The notes below the pieces were generated by a model. That model ran no database searches. It was not told the origin of the DNA and saw nothing but the letters and a program-made list of their open reading frames with translations. This document shows, piece by piece, positions 1 to 11,632 of a DNA stretch of 64,000 nt. The translations under genes were made by a program, and so were the position numbers. How positions within the stretch are numbered: the stretch's first letter is position 1; every line of letters begins with the position of its first letter. Origin of the DNA: Ceriagrion tenellum (lineage: Eukaryota > Arthropoda > Insecta > Odonata > Coenagrionidae); NCBI GenBank assembly GCA_963169105.1, contig OY720639.1, forward strand, positions 124,951,117-125,015,116. Direction: 5' to 3'.

Positions 1-1416
1 GAAGACAAAAGATTTGAAGCGCTATGTAGTTTTCGAATTTGAAGAACCTCAACTCACCAAGGATGTTTATGCGATGAGCAAGGAAGTTAGTTATCACCAA
101 TATGGGTGGTTTGCTTGTAGAAGGTCAATGGCAGAGCCATATTTGATGTATCAGTTTAATTATTAACTACGATAATATACATTAGTTATTACTTCCGTAT
201 TGGTAAAAGTTCAAATTAAACATGTAGAATTAAGTAATTTTTCTAAATGTTCTGTAAAATAAAGTTCAGTATTTTAAATCTCATGCAAAAATGTATCTTC
301 TGTTTCCGACATTTATTGAAATTCATGCATTTTGATATTTAACCCACTTTTTATTTCATTCCCATGAAATAAATAGATCTTATTTCATTTATAAATTAGA
401 TAATCGAAAAAAGTGTTTTACCATAGGACACATAGAGGATGGCTAAAACTTAGTGATACTATTTTTTTAGTTGGGGTGCATATTATCTTTCTCTATTACT
501 GTCAAAATATCATGATCATTGTGATCATTCCCCAATTCCGAGTCCCATATTCCCTTTTGGCCTCCATTTCTTACTCAAAATTTTTCCTATCGTTTATTGT
601 CCCCATGTACCTCACTCTTTGTATTCTATCTCTTTTTTCTTATACACTTTCATTCAGCCGGAAGTCTCTCGGCTCTCACAGTTTTTCTCAAGGTTTTTAC
701 AAGGGACTAGACTCACGTGCTCATGCCTCGTGTATTATTCATTTCTTCCATTATTCCAACATTTGATCTGTTTTTCCAGCTGAAATATTTTCAAAGCCTT
801 CTCGAATGTCATCATTTGTATTTTCCTGTAACTAATGCTCACGTATTGAATGGATGCTGAACTGTTGTTTGTAAGCCATCTGTTCTGGCAGCCTGAGAGT
901 TAGTAAATAGTAAAATCCTCAGTCTTGTACTCTCTGAACGGGTGTTCGTTTTCCTTCCAGGAAATAAGCCTGGTGATCATTTGACCCCTATTTATTTCTC
1001 ATAATTAGTACAGAATTTTATAGGGATTTTTCAAATGGTTTTTCACAAATAAGGCCCTATTGATTCAAATACCTTCTTCAAACACTGGCACAACATTTCA
1101 TCTCTTCCTCTACACTTATGGCTCATTTAAATAGAAAATTGGAATTGATTCTCAACGTAAAACATCCTGCTTTGGTTAAAATTAGGTAGATACTATTGTT
1201 TTAATTAATGGTTTTTTAGATGAAACACTCGATTGTACTCCCCTCGAATTTCCTTAGGTATGTTCACTTAAGTAAACGGACGAAAAAAACGCAATATTTG
1301 GAAAATATTTCATTCCTAGTTTCTTCTATACGACTCTGAAATGGGCTCCAAAACTATATGAAGATAATCTTTGACAATGATAAAATGCTATTTCTTAATT
1401 TTGGTTGAATTTTTAC
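1..1416. other. AT-rich non-coding stretch
   Basis: No gene supported. The longest open frame (413-766, plus) is made of common hydrophobic codons in AT-rich DNA, has no recognisable domain and no splice or start context. I see no tRNA boxes, terminal repeats or conserved motifs. Confidence 0.5.
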
Positions 1417-1675
1417 ATGCGTACATACATACCCATCACGCCGTTCCCTTTCGGGGTAGGCATTGTCAAAATATTTCACTCATTAATACATAATTGTACA
1501 CCTAACTCTGCTTCAATAATTTCCTCCATGCTGACCTGTCCTTGCTAACCTCTTTTGCCTCATTTACCCCCATACACTGTTTCATACACGTCCATTACTG
1601 GAGCATTTAACCCACATTCATTCATGACCCACTCATTCCAGATCCTATCCATCCTACTTATGCTGCAAATACTCC

Positions 1676-2140
1676 TCAGATACCCACGGCGTTTAGTCTA
1701 CTCTGATATCTATCCTGACATATCCATGTTTCTCTACCATAGAGCAAAGTGGGAAGAAGTACACTTTTGTACACGGCAATTTTCGCTTCCTTAGACAAGC
1801 ACTCATTCCTTGATATGCTCCACATGCTACTTACCACTTTCCTTCCAGCATTCGCACGTCTCTTTATCTCCTCATCTATTCTTCCATCTTTCTCATACAT
1901 CTTACCTAAGTACACAAAATCATCCACCTGTTCAATTACTTCACCATTCGCCCTCATCCTACAGTTATTCTCCCCATTCTCCTTATCAAAAACTACTACT
2001 TTAGTCTTTACTTTCAATTCCATTCTCTCCGTTGATTCACAAAACTTATCTAGGAGCTTCTGTAATCCCTGTTGACTGTCTGAGGTCAAAACAGCATCAT
2101 CCGCATATAGAAGGACTCGCTCGGTTACATTTCCCATCAA
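1676..2140 (-). pseudogene. LINE ORF fragment: RT motif C (YADD) and thumb
   Basis: It begins MMGNVTERVLLYADDAVL, which holds the YADD catalytic box, followed by the usual SDSQQGLQKLLDKFCE and MELKVKTKVVVF. Downstream is FVYLGKMYEKDGRIDEEIKR and SVLLPTLLYGRETW, typical of the region following the RT fingers/palm in LINEs. The frame is lost after about 1676. Decayed coding sequence continues to roughly 1500, before the short 3' UTR. Confidence 0.9.
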
Positions 2141-2156
2141 AACACCATCGTCGTCA

Positions 2157-2435
2157 TTACATGCGTCTTTTACACATAAATTTAATCCATAAATACATTA
2201 AACAGCCATGGAGACATCCTTGCTTTACACCCCGATTTATTACAAACCAATCACTAAGAACCCCGTCAACTCTTACACTTGCCTTACTATTGTGATACAC
2301 CGCCGTCATAACATTCAATAACTGCCCATTCACTCCATAGTCTCTCAAAACCTTCCACAACTTCTTTCTATTTACTCTGTCATATGCCTTCTCTAAATCG
2401 ACAAACGCACAGTACACTTTCTTTCGGACACTCAT
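2157..2435 (-). pseudogene. LINE ORF fragment: RT motifs A and B
   Basis: It contains CAFVDLEKAYDRVNRKKLW, the RT catalytic motif A with its first aspartate, followed by LLNVMTAVYHNSKASVRVDG and GVKQGC, the motif B region. The expected 'MSPWLFN' block after GVKQGC is not readable in this frame, which places a frameshift at about 2170-2220. The next catalytic motif is found in another frame at 2140. Confidence 0.9.
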
Positions 2436-2450
2436 ACATTTTTCTATGAC

Positions 2451-2678
2451 TTACTGGAGTGCAAAAAGCTGGTCACTACCTCCTCTCCCAGGCTTAAACC
2501 CACACTGCACACCCAACATTCTGTCGGAAGTAATATTCCTCAATAATTCGACTAATATTTTACTGAACACTTTTCCCATACTCAACGAACTAATGGCCCG
2601 ATAATTATTACATTCGGTCTTTCCTACCTTCCCTTTGTACAACGGAACGGTGATAGCATTTTTCCAATCCGCTGGCAC
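2451..2678 (-). pseudogene. LINE ORF fragment: reverse transcriptase, N-terminal motifs
   Basis: The translation shows P-DWKNAITVPLYKGK, then NNYRAISSLSMGKVFSKIL and QCGFKPGRGGSDQLFALQ. These are the early reverse-transcriptase blocks of non-LTR elements (W....I.PLYKGKG; NYR.I.LL...GK....IL; Q.GF..GRG..DQ.F). The frame is shared with 2157-2435, from which it is separated by a stop, and differs from that of the linker fragment. Confidence 0.9.
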
Positions 2679-2899
2679 AACAGAAACCTGTAGGCATAAA
2701 TTGTATAGCTCTCTCAGCCTACAAATTAGTAATTTTCACCCACACTTCAACATTTCACTGGATATCCCATCTATGTCTGCAGCCTTCCCATTTTCAATAT
2801 TCTCACAGCCGTTGTGACCTCCTTCTCACGGATATCCTTTTCCATCCTCACATTCTCACATACCACTTCACAAGGCTCATCCTCAACGCCTGCACTATT

Positions 2900-3091
2900 T
2901 TACAATTCTTCAAAATACTTCCTCCAGCAGTCCCTGATACTGCTCTCGTCCATCATGATCTCTCCTCTTTTGTTATTTACCGCATTCATTCCCCTACCTT
3001 CACCAATCATACCCCTTTTTACCCACTTCCAAAACAGCTTTTTATTACCTTCAAAATCACTCTGCATTTTGTTAGCTTCATCCGCACGCAT
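2900..3091 (-). pseudogene. LINE ORF fragment: EN-RT linker
   Basis: It is in the same frame as the preceding fragment, separated from it only by a stop codon, and contains MRADEANKMQSDFEGNKKLF followed by FWKWVKRG. In active LINEs this region joins the endonuclease to the reverse transcriptase, including the '..W.KYFEEL' segment just before the RT domain, which is visible here at the end. The RT continues in another frame at 2678, so a frameshift lies between about 2680 and 2900. Confidence 0.75.
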
Positions 3092-3103
3092 TCTTTCTTT
3101 GCT

Positions 3104-3658
3104 CTATTTACCAACTATTTTGCATTCTTTCTTTTTCTTTCTGTAAATCTCACATGCCTTAGTACGCTCTTCCTCAGATTTGGCAGCAATCGTATTCTTG
3201 TACGCCTCTTTCTTTTCTCTGACTGCAATTTTCACTTCTTCATTCCACCAAGCATCGCCTTTCATTCTTCCTACCACTCCTTTTCCACATACACTTTCAG
3301 CACATTCCTCAATCACTCCTTTTAAACACTCCCACGCATCATTTACGTTCTCGTTTCTGATATGCTCGTCCCATTCTCTCTGCTTCAACGATAGAGCATC
3401 TTCAAGCATGCAACCATAGCTCATTCTTACCTCGCTGTCTAGCAACCTTTCCACTTTTACTCTCAACTGCTTACGCGCAACATTCTTCCTTGGCACCCAC
3501 TTTCTGCCCAGATTCACTTTGGAGAGTACCAAATACTGGTCTGTTCCACATTCAGCACTCCTCATCACTCGCGTGTCCCACACTAACTCTCTCAATCTCT
3601 CATCATACTCAATTGAATCAATCATGCTTATACAATCGCCCCTTTGCCAAGTATACAT
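3104..3658 (-). pseudogene. LINE ORF fragment: end of APE endonuclease plus linker
   Basis: This 184-codon open stretch begins inside the endonuclease. It starts with YTWQRGD-SMIDSIEYDERL and continues to TDQYLVLSKV, which corresponds to the SDHYLV-type block at the end of APE-like endonucleases in non-LTR elements. Histidine is replaced by glutamine in this copy (TDQYLV), so the domain would probably be inactive even if complete. A charged, lysine/glutamate-rich linker follows (DAWWNEEVKIAVREKKEAYKN is partly typical of LINE linkers). The frame ends at an in-frame stop and continues in the same frame at 2900-3091. The upstream part of the endonuclease is absent because the insertion is 5'-truncated. 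Confidence 0.85.
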
Positions 3659-6600
3659 ATGTATTCATATGTAAGTATACATATGTTGATTTTTTCATCT
3701 TCCAAAAACCATATGTACTAATAGTGTTCCAAACATCCGATCGCCTTTGTTATCAGTAATAGTTACGTCAGAAATGAAGAGTTGGATGTATTTATAAGTA
3801 GATTTAATTGACAATAAACTTGCTTAATTGCTTGCTTAACTTAAGAAATAATTTGATGAACAAAGAAAATAGTTAAAATATGGCCCTATTAAAGTATGGT
3901 AAATTTTCATTTCTATTTGCTTTCTTGATAGAAAATGTAAATCGTTGGGAAAACACAGTAGGAATAGTGGCTTTTCTCCGAAGGCGAATTACGTCATTGC
4001 GAAGAGAGAAGGATCGATCAGAACCATTGTTCTTCGAATTCATTTGGTAGCCAGGAGACAAGGACATCAACAAAGATCAATTATGAAGTTTTTCGTCGAT
4101 AGTATTGACATTTATGGAGATGAGTCACAAGCAATAAGTCGGGTTCGCGTGTGTCTTGGCTAAAGCTTAAAGAATGCTGGGAGTTGACGTGGATATTCTT
4201 AGGGAGGGAAAATATGTCTTGAAATCGATGGTAAGGGCCACGGTTTCAAGTCGGAATGAATTTGGGGTGGAAATGATTGAATTCAATTGGGAAAAGTTTT
4301 AGTTCCTGTTTTTGATCGGATTTCTCATTAGTTACACGTTAGTAACAACCAAACGGTTAAATATCCGACCAGTATTGACAAAAAGTTTAGGGTAAGACAT
4401 TTATTTAAACTTTCATATCAGCTTCTTTTGAAAGTTTAGTTTGTTTACATTTTGTTAACTCTCAGTATCCACTCTAAGCTTGTCGTAAATGTTATGCTAT
4501 ATTTTGGCAGTGGTATAACAATGGTCAATTTTTGTGTGTGTTACAGGATTTGTTACATGCATTCTACTTCTTTTATTGACTGTAGAGTACAGGTTAATGT
4601 ATTAATATATATAGCGATAAAATATATGTGTCACGGAGAAAGGATGTCACACAGTGATTTTTATAGTGTTCTATTATGGAAATAATGTGACTTAACCATG
4701 TTTTACTCGATAAATACTTTCATAGCGCGTATATAAGGTACAAAATAATTTAAGATGAATTATGTTGCCTCTTAAAAATGTTTACATGTAATGTTACCGT
4801 GAGAAATAAGGAAAACGTTTGCAGGCAAGTGAATTATTTGCTCATGACGGAAATAGGACATGTAAATACGCTGCAGGTAGAAAATAGACAGATTTAACTA
4901 ATCTTTGTAAGCTTCCAGAAAGCCTCTGCCTTCTACGAAACTTTATTCCATTGACACTTAACATTTTTGGACTACATAAAATTTTAAAATCATGAAGTGT
5001 AAACTATTTTGTGAGGAAGTGAAAACTGTTCTCCTTAATACTGTACTCGTAAATCAGTTAACTCATGATACAAAACCTATCCGAAGTTCAATCGAAAAAA
5101 AACTTGTAGGCATAGGATATTTTTGATAACTTGGAAGATTAAATCATCCATTTAAAATAGGGTATATCCTATCCGTTTTTCAAATACATGAATGAATGTC
5201 ATTAATAATATAAGTGAATTGAAATGAACGCTTTTCATTTTTTGAAAATGCTAAATGCCGAAGTACACACTACTAGCTAATCGACTGCTAACTGCGTTCC
5301 ATGCATTAGAGAACAGAAGGAAGTGGACTATCTTCGCCTCCGAGTTTGCGTTGTTTAGCAGCATTTAGGGATAAAAGGAGATATTGACTGAGGCTAGGCT
5401 GGGAGGTAGCGACGATTGGTTCGGCTTACGGCGATTTCCTGCATTAGTTAAAAGATGGGGTTGTGGTCTTTCTATCGATCGCAAGGAGCGTTAGTCCTCA
5501 AATGGTTCAAACGACACAGGAAAGGAAGGGCTCAGCCTTTTCCATTGCCTTTTAAGAAGGAAAGACTCGGATTAAAATACCAAAATCCTTGAAAGACCTC
5601 TAAATATTCCATTCATTTATGTCACGTTTCAATCAACGACGCCTAGTTACCGTCGATAAACCAGTATTTTTCACTCATAATTTTAAATTAATCTGTGAAG
5701 AAAATGGACAGTATGCTTTCCTCTTGGGAATTTAATCCGGCGTTCAAGCCGCTCTAGTTGATTTGTTGTGTAAATTCTTTCATTCTGCCACCCATGACCA
5801 TTTAAGCTCAAGATTTTGTGCCGATTGCCTTTCTCCACTTCTTTCTACCTCTGGCATCGCCTTCCTTTACGCTCCTTTAGCCGATATTTTGCTTTAATAG
5901 ATCATTTCATTGCTAAAATTGTTTTCCCGAGAAATTAAATCGTTCTTTTCCTTTTATAATTGTTGCATTATAAAAAATTCATTATTTCTAAAGCCTTCGC
6001 CTGGCTGCCAAAATTTGCCTCTTTTTTCCTCCACCAAAGCATCAAAAACTATCCCACAAACCGCTGATGGGTTCTGTGAGGCAGAGGGTGTTAGGACACC
6101 AGCGATGAAAATGGGAGGATAGAGGGAAAAGGAATTGGAAGAGGGATAGGAAGAAGGATGCTATTTACAAACAGAGTATCTTGGTCAGTTTTCTTGAAGC
6201 AATTAATGAATCTTGAAAGAAGAAATTTTTCTCTACTGGGCAGTGTCTCTTTTGTTTTGTCTCGTCTACCAGTTCTCTAAATTGAAAATGCTCGACACTA
6301 TATCTGCAGCATTGTATAGAGACTTTTATATCAATGATATCTGCCTGCTTTAGCATGTATTAAGACCATTAGTTGAACTACCAAAAAATATACAAGTAAT
6401 TGAAGTATATCAGTCGATCCCCTTGAATTATCATGTAGGTGATTTTGTTTTCACTCCTATCTTTGGGTGATCTCCTTCCCCATTGTTTTCGCTTCTGCAA
6501 AATGTTACCATCACCTTAATCATCATTAATAAATTGGTTTCCAGTGATAAGAAAAGAAACGGTAGAGCTGGATATCTGGTTTATTACACCAAAACTTAAC

Positions 6601-7009
6601 TACACATCGTTTTCCCACATTTACAATTAAACCAGTAGCATCATCCTGCTCAGCAAGGCAGTACCATTCACGATATGTGGCAGGAGCCATTACATAACGC
6701 GCATGATAAGCGGAAATGAGTCTATGGGCTTCGGGACAAACATAGATGATGTGATAGCAAATGTATTGCCAAATATATTTTTCTTAAGTTAATAGTCAGC
6801 TTATAGATTCTGCTTCGAACTTTGTGCTATTCCCATCGAGCATTTTGCAATGATTTGCGCAGTGGATTGTCAGCGGATAACTTTCTTTGGCATAATTATT
6901 TATTTGGAAGACAGCCAACGATAAGTATTTCCAAATTAACTTGGAAGTCATGAAACACACTCCATTTTAAATATGTCAAACTTGCATTTAAATAATATAA
7001 ACTGAAGTA
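3659..7009. other. AT-rich non-coding stretch
   Basis: No gene supported. It starts with alternating ACATATG repeats at about 3650-3690, next to the LINE truncation point. A slightly GC-richer portion around 5280-5480 has no convincing frame. Confidence 0.45.
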
Positions 7010-7322
7010 TTAACACATTCAATGCGGGACACATATTGATAGAGATCAACAGAATCGGATGAAATTTATCTAAAATTTTTCCAATCAAAGACGTTCCAAA
7101 GGCTCAACACGAGCAATCTACAAACGATGCACACAATACGGTTGCTAGAACCCAACTGTCGGTCAACCGCACGGTCGGAAGCGAGCTGGAAGGGTATTAG
7201 TCTCGTACGAGGGCGAGGAAAAGAATACACGGCTGAGAAATCGACTACGTCAATTGACGTGCTCCGTAGATGGGGATAGACAGGACCACGTCTATTGACG
7301 TGCTCCGCGCTGAATGTGTTAA
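7010..7322. mobile_element. TTAA-flanked miniature element (piggyBac-like MITE)
   Basis: The segment begins TTAACACATTCAATGCGGG at 7010 and ends, on the other strand, TTAACACATTCAGCGCGGAG. This is a terminal inverted repeat of about 20 nt next to TTAA on both sides. Near the right end are two copies of a CGTC-A/T-ATTGACGTGCTCCG unit, each containing a small palindrome. It encodes no protein. TTAA target sites with short inverted ends are the hallmark of piggyBac-type transposition, so a non-autonomous piggyBac-like MITE is the best reading. The 55236 element has similar architecture. Confidence 0.75.
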
Positions 7323-10300
7323 GTATTGTGTACTGGTGAAATTGAATTCAGTACATATAATTACTTTATCACCATAAATCATTTTATAATATGAATAGTT
7401 GGAATTTAACTGTTGGAGTTGAATCCAACCATGAAGCCTTTGAATGGCGCAGAATTATTGAACCTGCAAAAAGATTTGTGCATCTCTTAATCTAAAGTTC
7501 TATAAATAGGTAAAGTTTTGAACAGTCAAATGCTCTACTCTCAAGTTATTAGCGATATTATCTTTCACATCACGTAATTTATCTCTTTGCTATGCATGGT
7601 TAAAATTCTTTTCTGCTTTTCGATGTTTTTATACAATCTCCAGGGTAAAATATGTGTCAAAAACTTATTTTCGTCTATCTTTTATCGGCAAAATAGAGAT
7701 TTATACTCTTTTAATGTTAAGAATATAGCTTATTTAAAAGCGCAAATGCTAAAAAATTATAATTTAGCGTTAATAAAGGGTATCTCATTAATAGTATCGG
7801 CTCCTAGTATATCGTCCCTTTTTTCAGTGTTATAAAATTTTAAACGTAGAAGGACGGAATTAAAGCCTTCAAAATTTATAATTTCATTGAATTAAAAGGA
7901 GATTGTTCATGTTACTACAGTACGGCTTTATGCTTGAAAGCATTTGCCGTAGATACCTCTTCACTTAGGACCGATTTTTCTCTTCGGAAGAAAGTTTTTT
8001 GCCCACCACGAAAAATGATAGGGTAGTTTTTTCCTGCTAATGGTCGAAGTTCTTGCTTTCCCTTGTTACCGGCATTCTTCTTTTCTTTTTGATCAGAACT
8101 TTATACACGTCACCTCACCGCGGCAACGAAAAACAGAAGTTGTTTCAGGCTACGGAGCTTCTGAAAAGGGCCACCACCACAGACTTTAACTCCGGCACGA
8201 AAACTTCCCTAAATCCGAGGCGAAAGAGTGATGACCGAAGAATAGCAAACAACAACGGCGAAAAGAAAAAGGGCCAAAAGCAGGTGGAAGTACCCACTCT
8301 CCACACGCCTTTAATTAGCATTTCCGAGAGTGTTTTTTTTCGGAGGAATTCTCCTCTCGTCGTGATTTCACATCCGCTGACGATGAAGGAGAATTACGGA
8401 GAGGGGAGAAACGGAAGGAAGAACAGAGAAAGAAACAAGGGAAAAATTGCCTAAGCATGTGGATGTTTTGGCGCTAAGGAGACGCTTCGAGGAAGATTTC
8501 GAAGAAAAACAAGATGGCGACTTTTTCCCCATTCACGGGGGCAAAAAAGAAACGAAGGAAAAGCAAGCGGGACATAGGTTGTAGCGACGGTGGACGTGGT
8601 GGAGGGGGCATTGAGCAGCAATGACATCGCACCAGAGGGACTTACGGCTCGACCCGTCTCTTGACGACCTATCCCTTTGTTTTTATACGCTTTCACGAAA
8701 AAAGTAGTTCTTCTGAGGGCTTCTTCTTGTCGTTTCCCTAGCAGCGCGCTCACTCTTCTGTTTTGTGTCACGGAGCAATTGTCTCGTCGTTTTCTTAGAG
8801 GCTTCTTAGTTGTTTCTTCTTCTCTCTTGTTGGTACATCGGCTTGGCACTCGGGTTTTTTTTGCCACCTACCCTTATTCCCTCGCCAAAATCTCACCGTG
8901 ATTTCTTTTTTATTAACTCTTCTCCAAGGCGACATCTTAAGAGAAGCCAACATTGTGTCAGCCGTGCTCCTCACCGTGTTATTCCTCGGTCTGCCCCTGT
9001 CACATCTTCGCTCAGAAGATTCCCTTTGCCCTCTACTACATGTCAGCGGATGAGGGGCTGATGAATGGTTGAGTTGCTTGGTAGAGACATACCAACTTAT
9101 GACTCGACATGTAGTGCGTAGAGATTTCTCTTGCAGCCTCACGATTAACTCATCTTATAAATAAACGGTACACTGCACACTAGTGATTAAAAAATTATGT
9201 ATCTTTACTTGTTTTCACTCGATAAATATATTCTACGGGAAAAATTATCGGCAAAGATACACTCAGTGCGTATACATGGGATCGAGTTCCAAAATTAAAA
9301 ATTTTAGAATTATATCTTTAAGTTGAATTTTTATATACACGTGCTTCGCAAACGTTTTGAGTGTTTGTACATTGGCACACGTACAAAGAATAGGCTTATA
9401 GATAAAATGCGAATATGTGTGGTAATCAGTAAATCCTATGGCTGACACAGTGGAGTTAAAAAGCTGTCAGTAAAAGTTGAAACATTTTATGAGTGAAAAA
9501 TCTGTAATACCACATAGCAGAATTTTACGGTATTTTTTCAAGACAATACACAATTAGATATTATACACTATCAAGCTCCTACACTAGTATGTTGAAAACC
9601 ATCCGGAAAATTACTTTCTTTTAAACGGAATTCGATCAAGTGTCTGACAATTAACAGTTGTGTACATACTGGGTAAGTAGCAAAATGGGAAAGAGGGATG
9701 TGAACCCCAAGAATCCAGTTCTTAGCAAAACTTCGCTCATTAATTTATTAAATGGGTTAGTGAAGTTTCCGTCACACCTACTTCATTTATACGATGTTGA
9801 TTTTAAAATAAGAGCTGTTTTATTCAAATTATTTTGAAGGAATGTTAAAATCGAATTATTAAAATTCAATTTAAATTATCTCGTATTTGGATTCCCCAAC
9901 TGTTTTAATTTGAGCCATCAATCGATTCCCAAAATTCAAATGTACTGCGTTTAATTACTCTTCAATCAATGCCCAATGTGGGTATATCTAGATTATCGTC
10001 TCAAAGTTAAAGTTCCGAACGCATGCAGTTTATATTGGACATTTAACGAGAAGATTTTAAACTCGAATAAAGTATTTAAAATGCACTTCGGACGAGCACG
10101 AACATTTTTATCGACAGTAACCTCAGGACAAAAAATTTGGGTAGCGATCACAAGGGTGTTTATGAAGTAAATAACAACGGAGGCAGAAAAAGTGAATCAT
10201 TTTAATGAGAAATCTATATTTTAAGGAACCAGCGGAAATAAGCCAATTGAATCAGTAATAGTACTTCAAATATTTTTGATTGGTATCGCATCTTCCAATT

Positions 10301-11149
10301 TTCTCAGTGCAGTCATCATCTTTAATCACTGCACCAACTCGCTTATACCTTAATATCTGACCTAATCATGTTCATTAGAAACTTAGAGGTATACTCTCAT
10401 TATTTATAATCATGCTTTCATTTTTATTAATTATATCAGGGTAAAAACGTGGACAATTTTAATAAAAAGGAGAATTCACTATCTCGAATATGCTCAATAT
10501 TGAATAGAGCCAAACACAAAAACTCCAAAGAAATGTATTGCTCGTTACCACTCATAAAACCAGATTGAGCTATTGTATCGATGACACGTGGTCATCATTT
10601 GCTTTTATTTTATAACTCTTTAACAAATATTCTCACAGTAGGGTTGATAAAGATGATTTTAGAAATCCAAATCGCCCTCAAGGGTTGTCAAAGGCAAAAA
10701 AATTATCATGAATACCATCAAGTTTTATTTTATCCCAACGAATCTAGTTCTTGATTAACACCCTTTAAATAAAAGAGAAGTTCATTATCCTGAAATATAA
10801 TAATTTGGTTAAAAAATTCCTATTTCATTATTTGCTTCGACCTGTGACTGCATATGAATAGAGCAAAATTTTCAGCTGATAAACATCTCCCTTTAAAATG
10901 TTTATCATTACATTTATATGTCTGGCATTTTATTTTCTGTTACCTCCGTTAATATAGCTCTTATTACCTACAATAAAAAATAAAAATCTGTATAATATAT
11001 CCTATCTTATGGCGTTCAATTTCACTTCATACACCATATGTTTATAATTTTATTATGGGAAGAAAAAAAGGAATGTAATGAACTTAACTAGAAAATTTCC
11101 TTAAAAAATAAAGAGGACAATTTTTACTGAAACCACTATATTTATTAAA
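7323..11149. other. Non-coding stretch with a GC-rich patch
   Basis: No gene supported. About 8040-9100 is clearly GC-richer than its surroundings and carries overlapping open frames on both strands, as expected when stop codons are rare. None has a recognisable domain. 9100-11149 is AT-rich without visible structure. Confidence 0.45.
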
Positions 11150-11215
11150 GAAACGACCCATGGTTCGATGTGCATTCACATCATCTTCAGGTAATGTGAA
11201 TACACATCGATTTTT
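11150..11215 (-). repeat. Penelope-type terminal motif (hammerhead-like), minus strand
   Basis: On the minus strand 11191-11162 reads CCTGAAGATGATGTG, four nucleotides, then CACATCGAACC. This is the CTGAAGA-stem-loop-stem-CGAA arrangement seen in Penelope-like pseudo-LTRs. It is followed by the usual T/A-rich AATAAATATAGTGG stretch. The + strand also shows an imperfect hairpin, with CGATGTG-ATTCACAT facing ATGTGAAT-CACATCG. It probably marks the inverted upstream arm of an old Penelope copy whose coding trace lies to the right. Confidence 0.6.
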
Positions 11216-11428
11216 TTATGCACACACTTTTTTAATGATGGAATACCACCAAGGGAGACTGACTAAAGTGATTTATAGAAAATTTCCTTATGGAAAGGGA
11301 GTTTGCTGACGGATTTGGACAGAGAAACTTTGCTTTTCATAAAATTATTTAGCAATTCTACTAGAATATATTTATTTGAAGTCACCAATGTGAGGTAGAC
11401 TGGCGGAGAAAATAATATGATGAAATAA

Positions 11429-11632
11429 ATGAGTAAGTCTGACAAAGATGCAATCATTCTCCTGCACCGATCGGCAGACATCCAAAAAATGACAGTTGTA
11501 GAAGCCCAATTAATTAAAATCAATAGAATTTGTTTCATTAAGCACGAGTTTAACCTAGCTCCTGTAACGAGTGACATTAGAGAGGTGATATATAAATTTG
11601 AAGACCTGAAAGTATTCCAGAACACAATTTAA
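11429..11632 (+). pseudogene. Possible C-terminal remnant of a Penelope-like protein
   Basis: The 67-codon frame includes SDKDAIILLHRSADIQKMTV and VEAQLIKINRICFIKHEFNL. The spacing 'ILH...(K)MTVVEA.LI......N' resembles the end of the GIY-YIG domain and C-terminus of some Penelope-like proteins, where a conserved glutamate (here in VEAQ) is followed by a hydrophobic pair. The match is short and from memory. Position and strand agree: a minus-strand terminal motif lies to the left at 11162-11191, as in the better preserved 39 kb element. A degenerate right-hand motif may lie near 11800. A chance frame is a real alternative. Confidence 0.3.

Larger units (their letters stand above)
1415..3658 (-). 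mobile_element. Decayed non-LTR (LINE) retrotransposon, 5'-truncated
   Basis: Read on the minus strand the segment gives, in order, the last part of an APE-type endonuclease, a linker, and reverse-transcriptase motifs including FVDLEKAYDR, GVKQGC and YADD, then a C-terminal region and a short 3' UTR ending in a TATG-type repeat tail at about 1415-1434. The coding frame is broken by at least two frameshifts and several stops, so the copy is dead. The 5' end is truncated inside the endonuclease domain near 3658, next to an alternating TACATATG-rich stretch. A short repeat tail and a single EN-RT reading frame fit RTE/BovB-like or related LINEs, but the clade call is inference. A second 3' end of the same family lies at 62905-63056. 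Confidence 0.9.

Noticed and set aside
8451..9142. Overlapping frames of 115-138 codons on the minus strand
   Set aside because: Lys/Arg/Ser-rich translations of a GC-rich, biased patch. No domain, and several frames are open at once.
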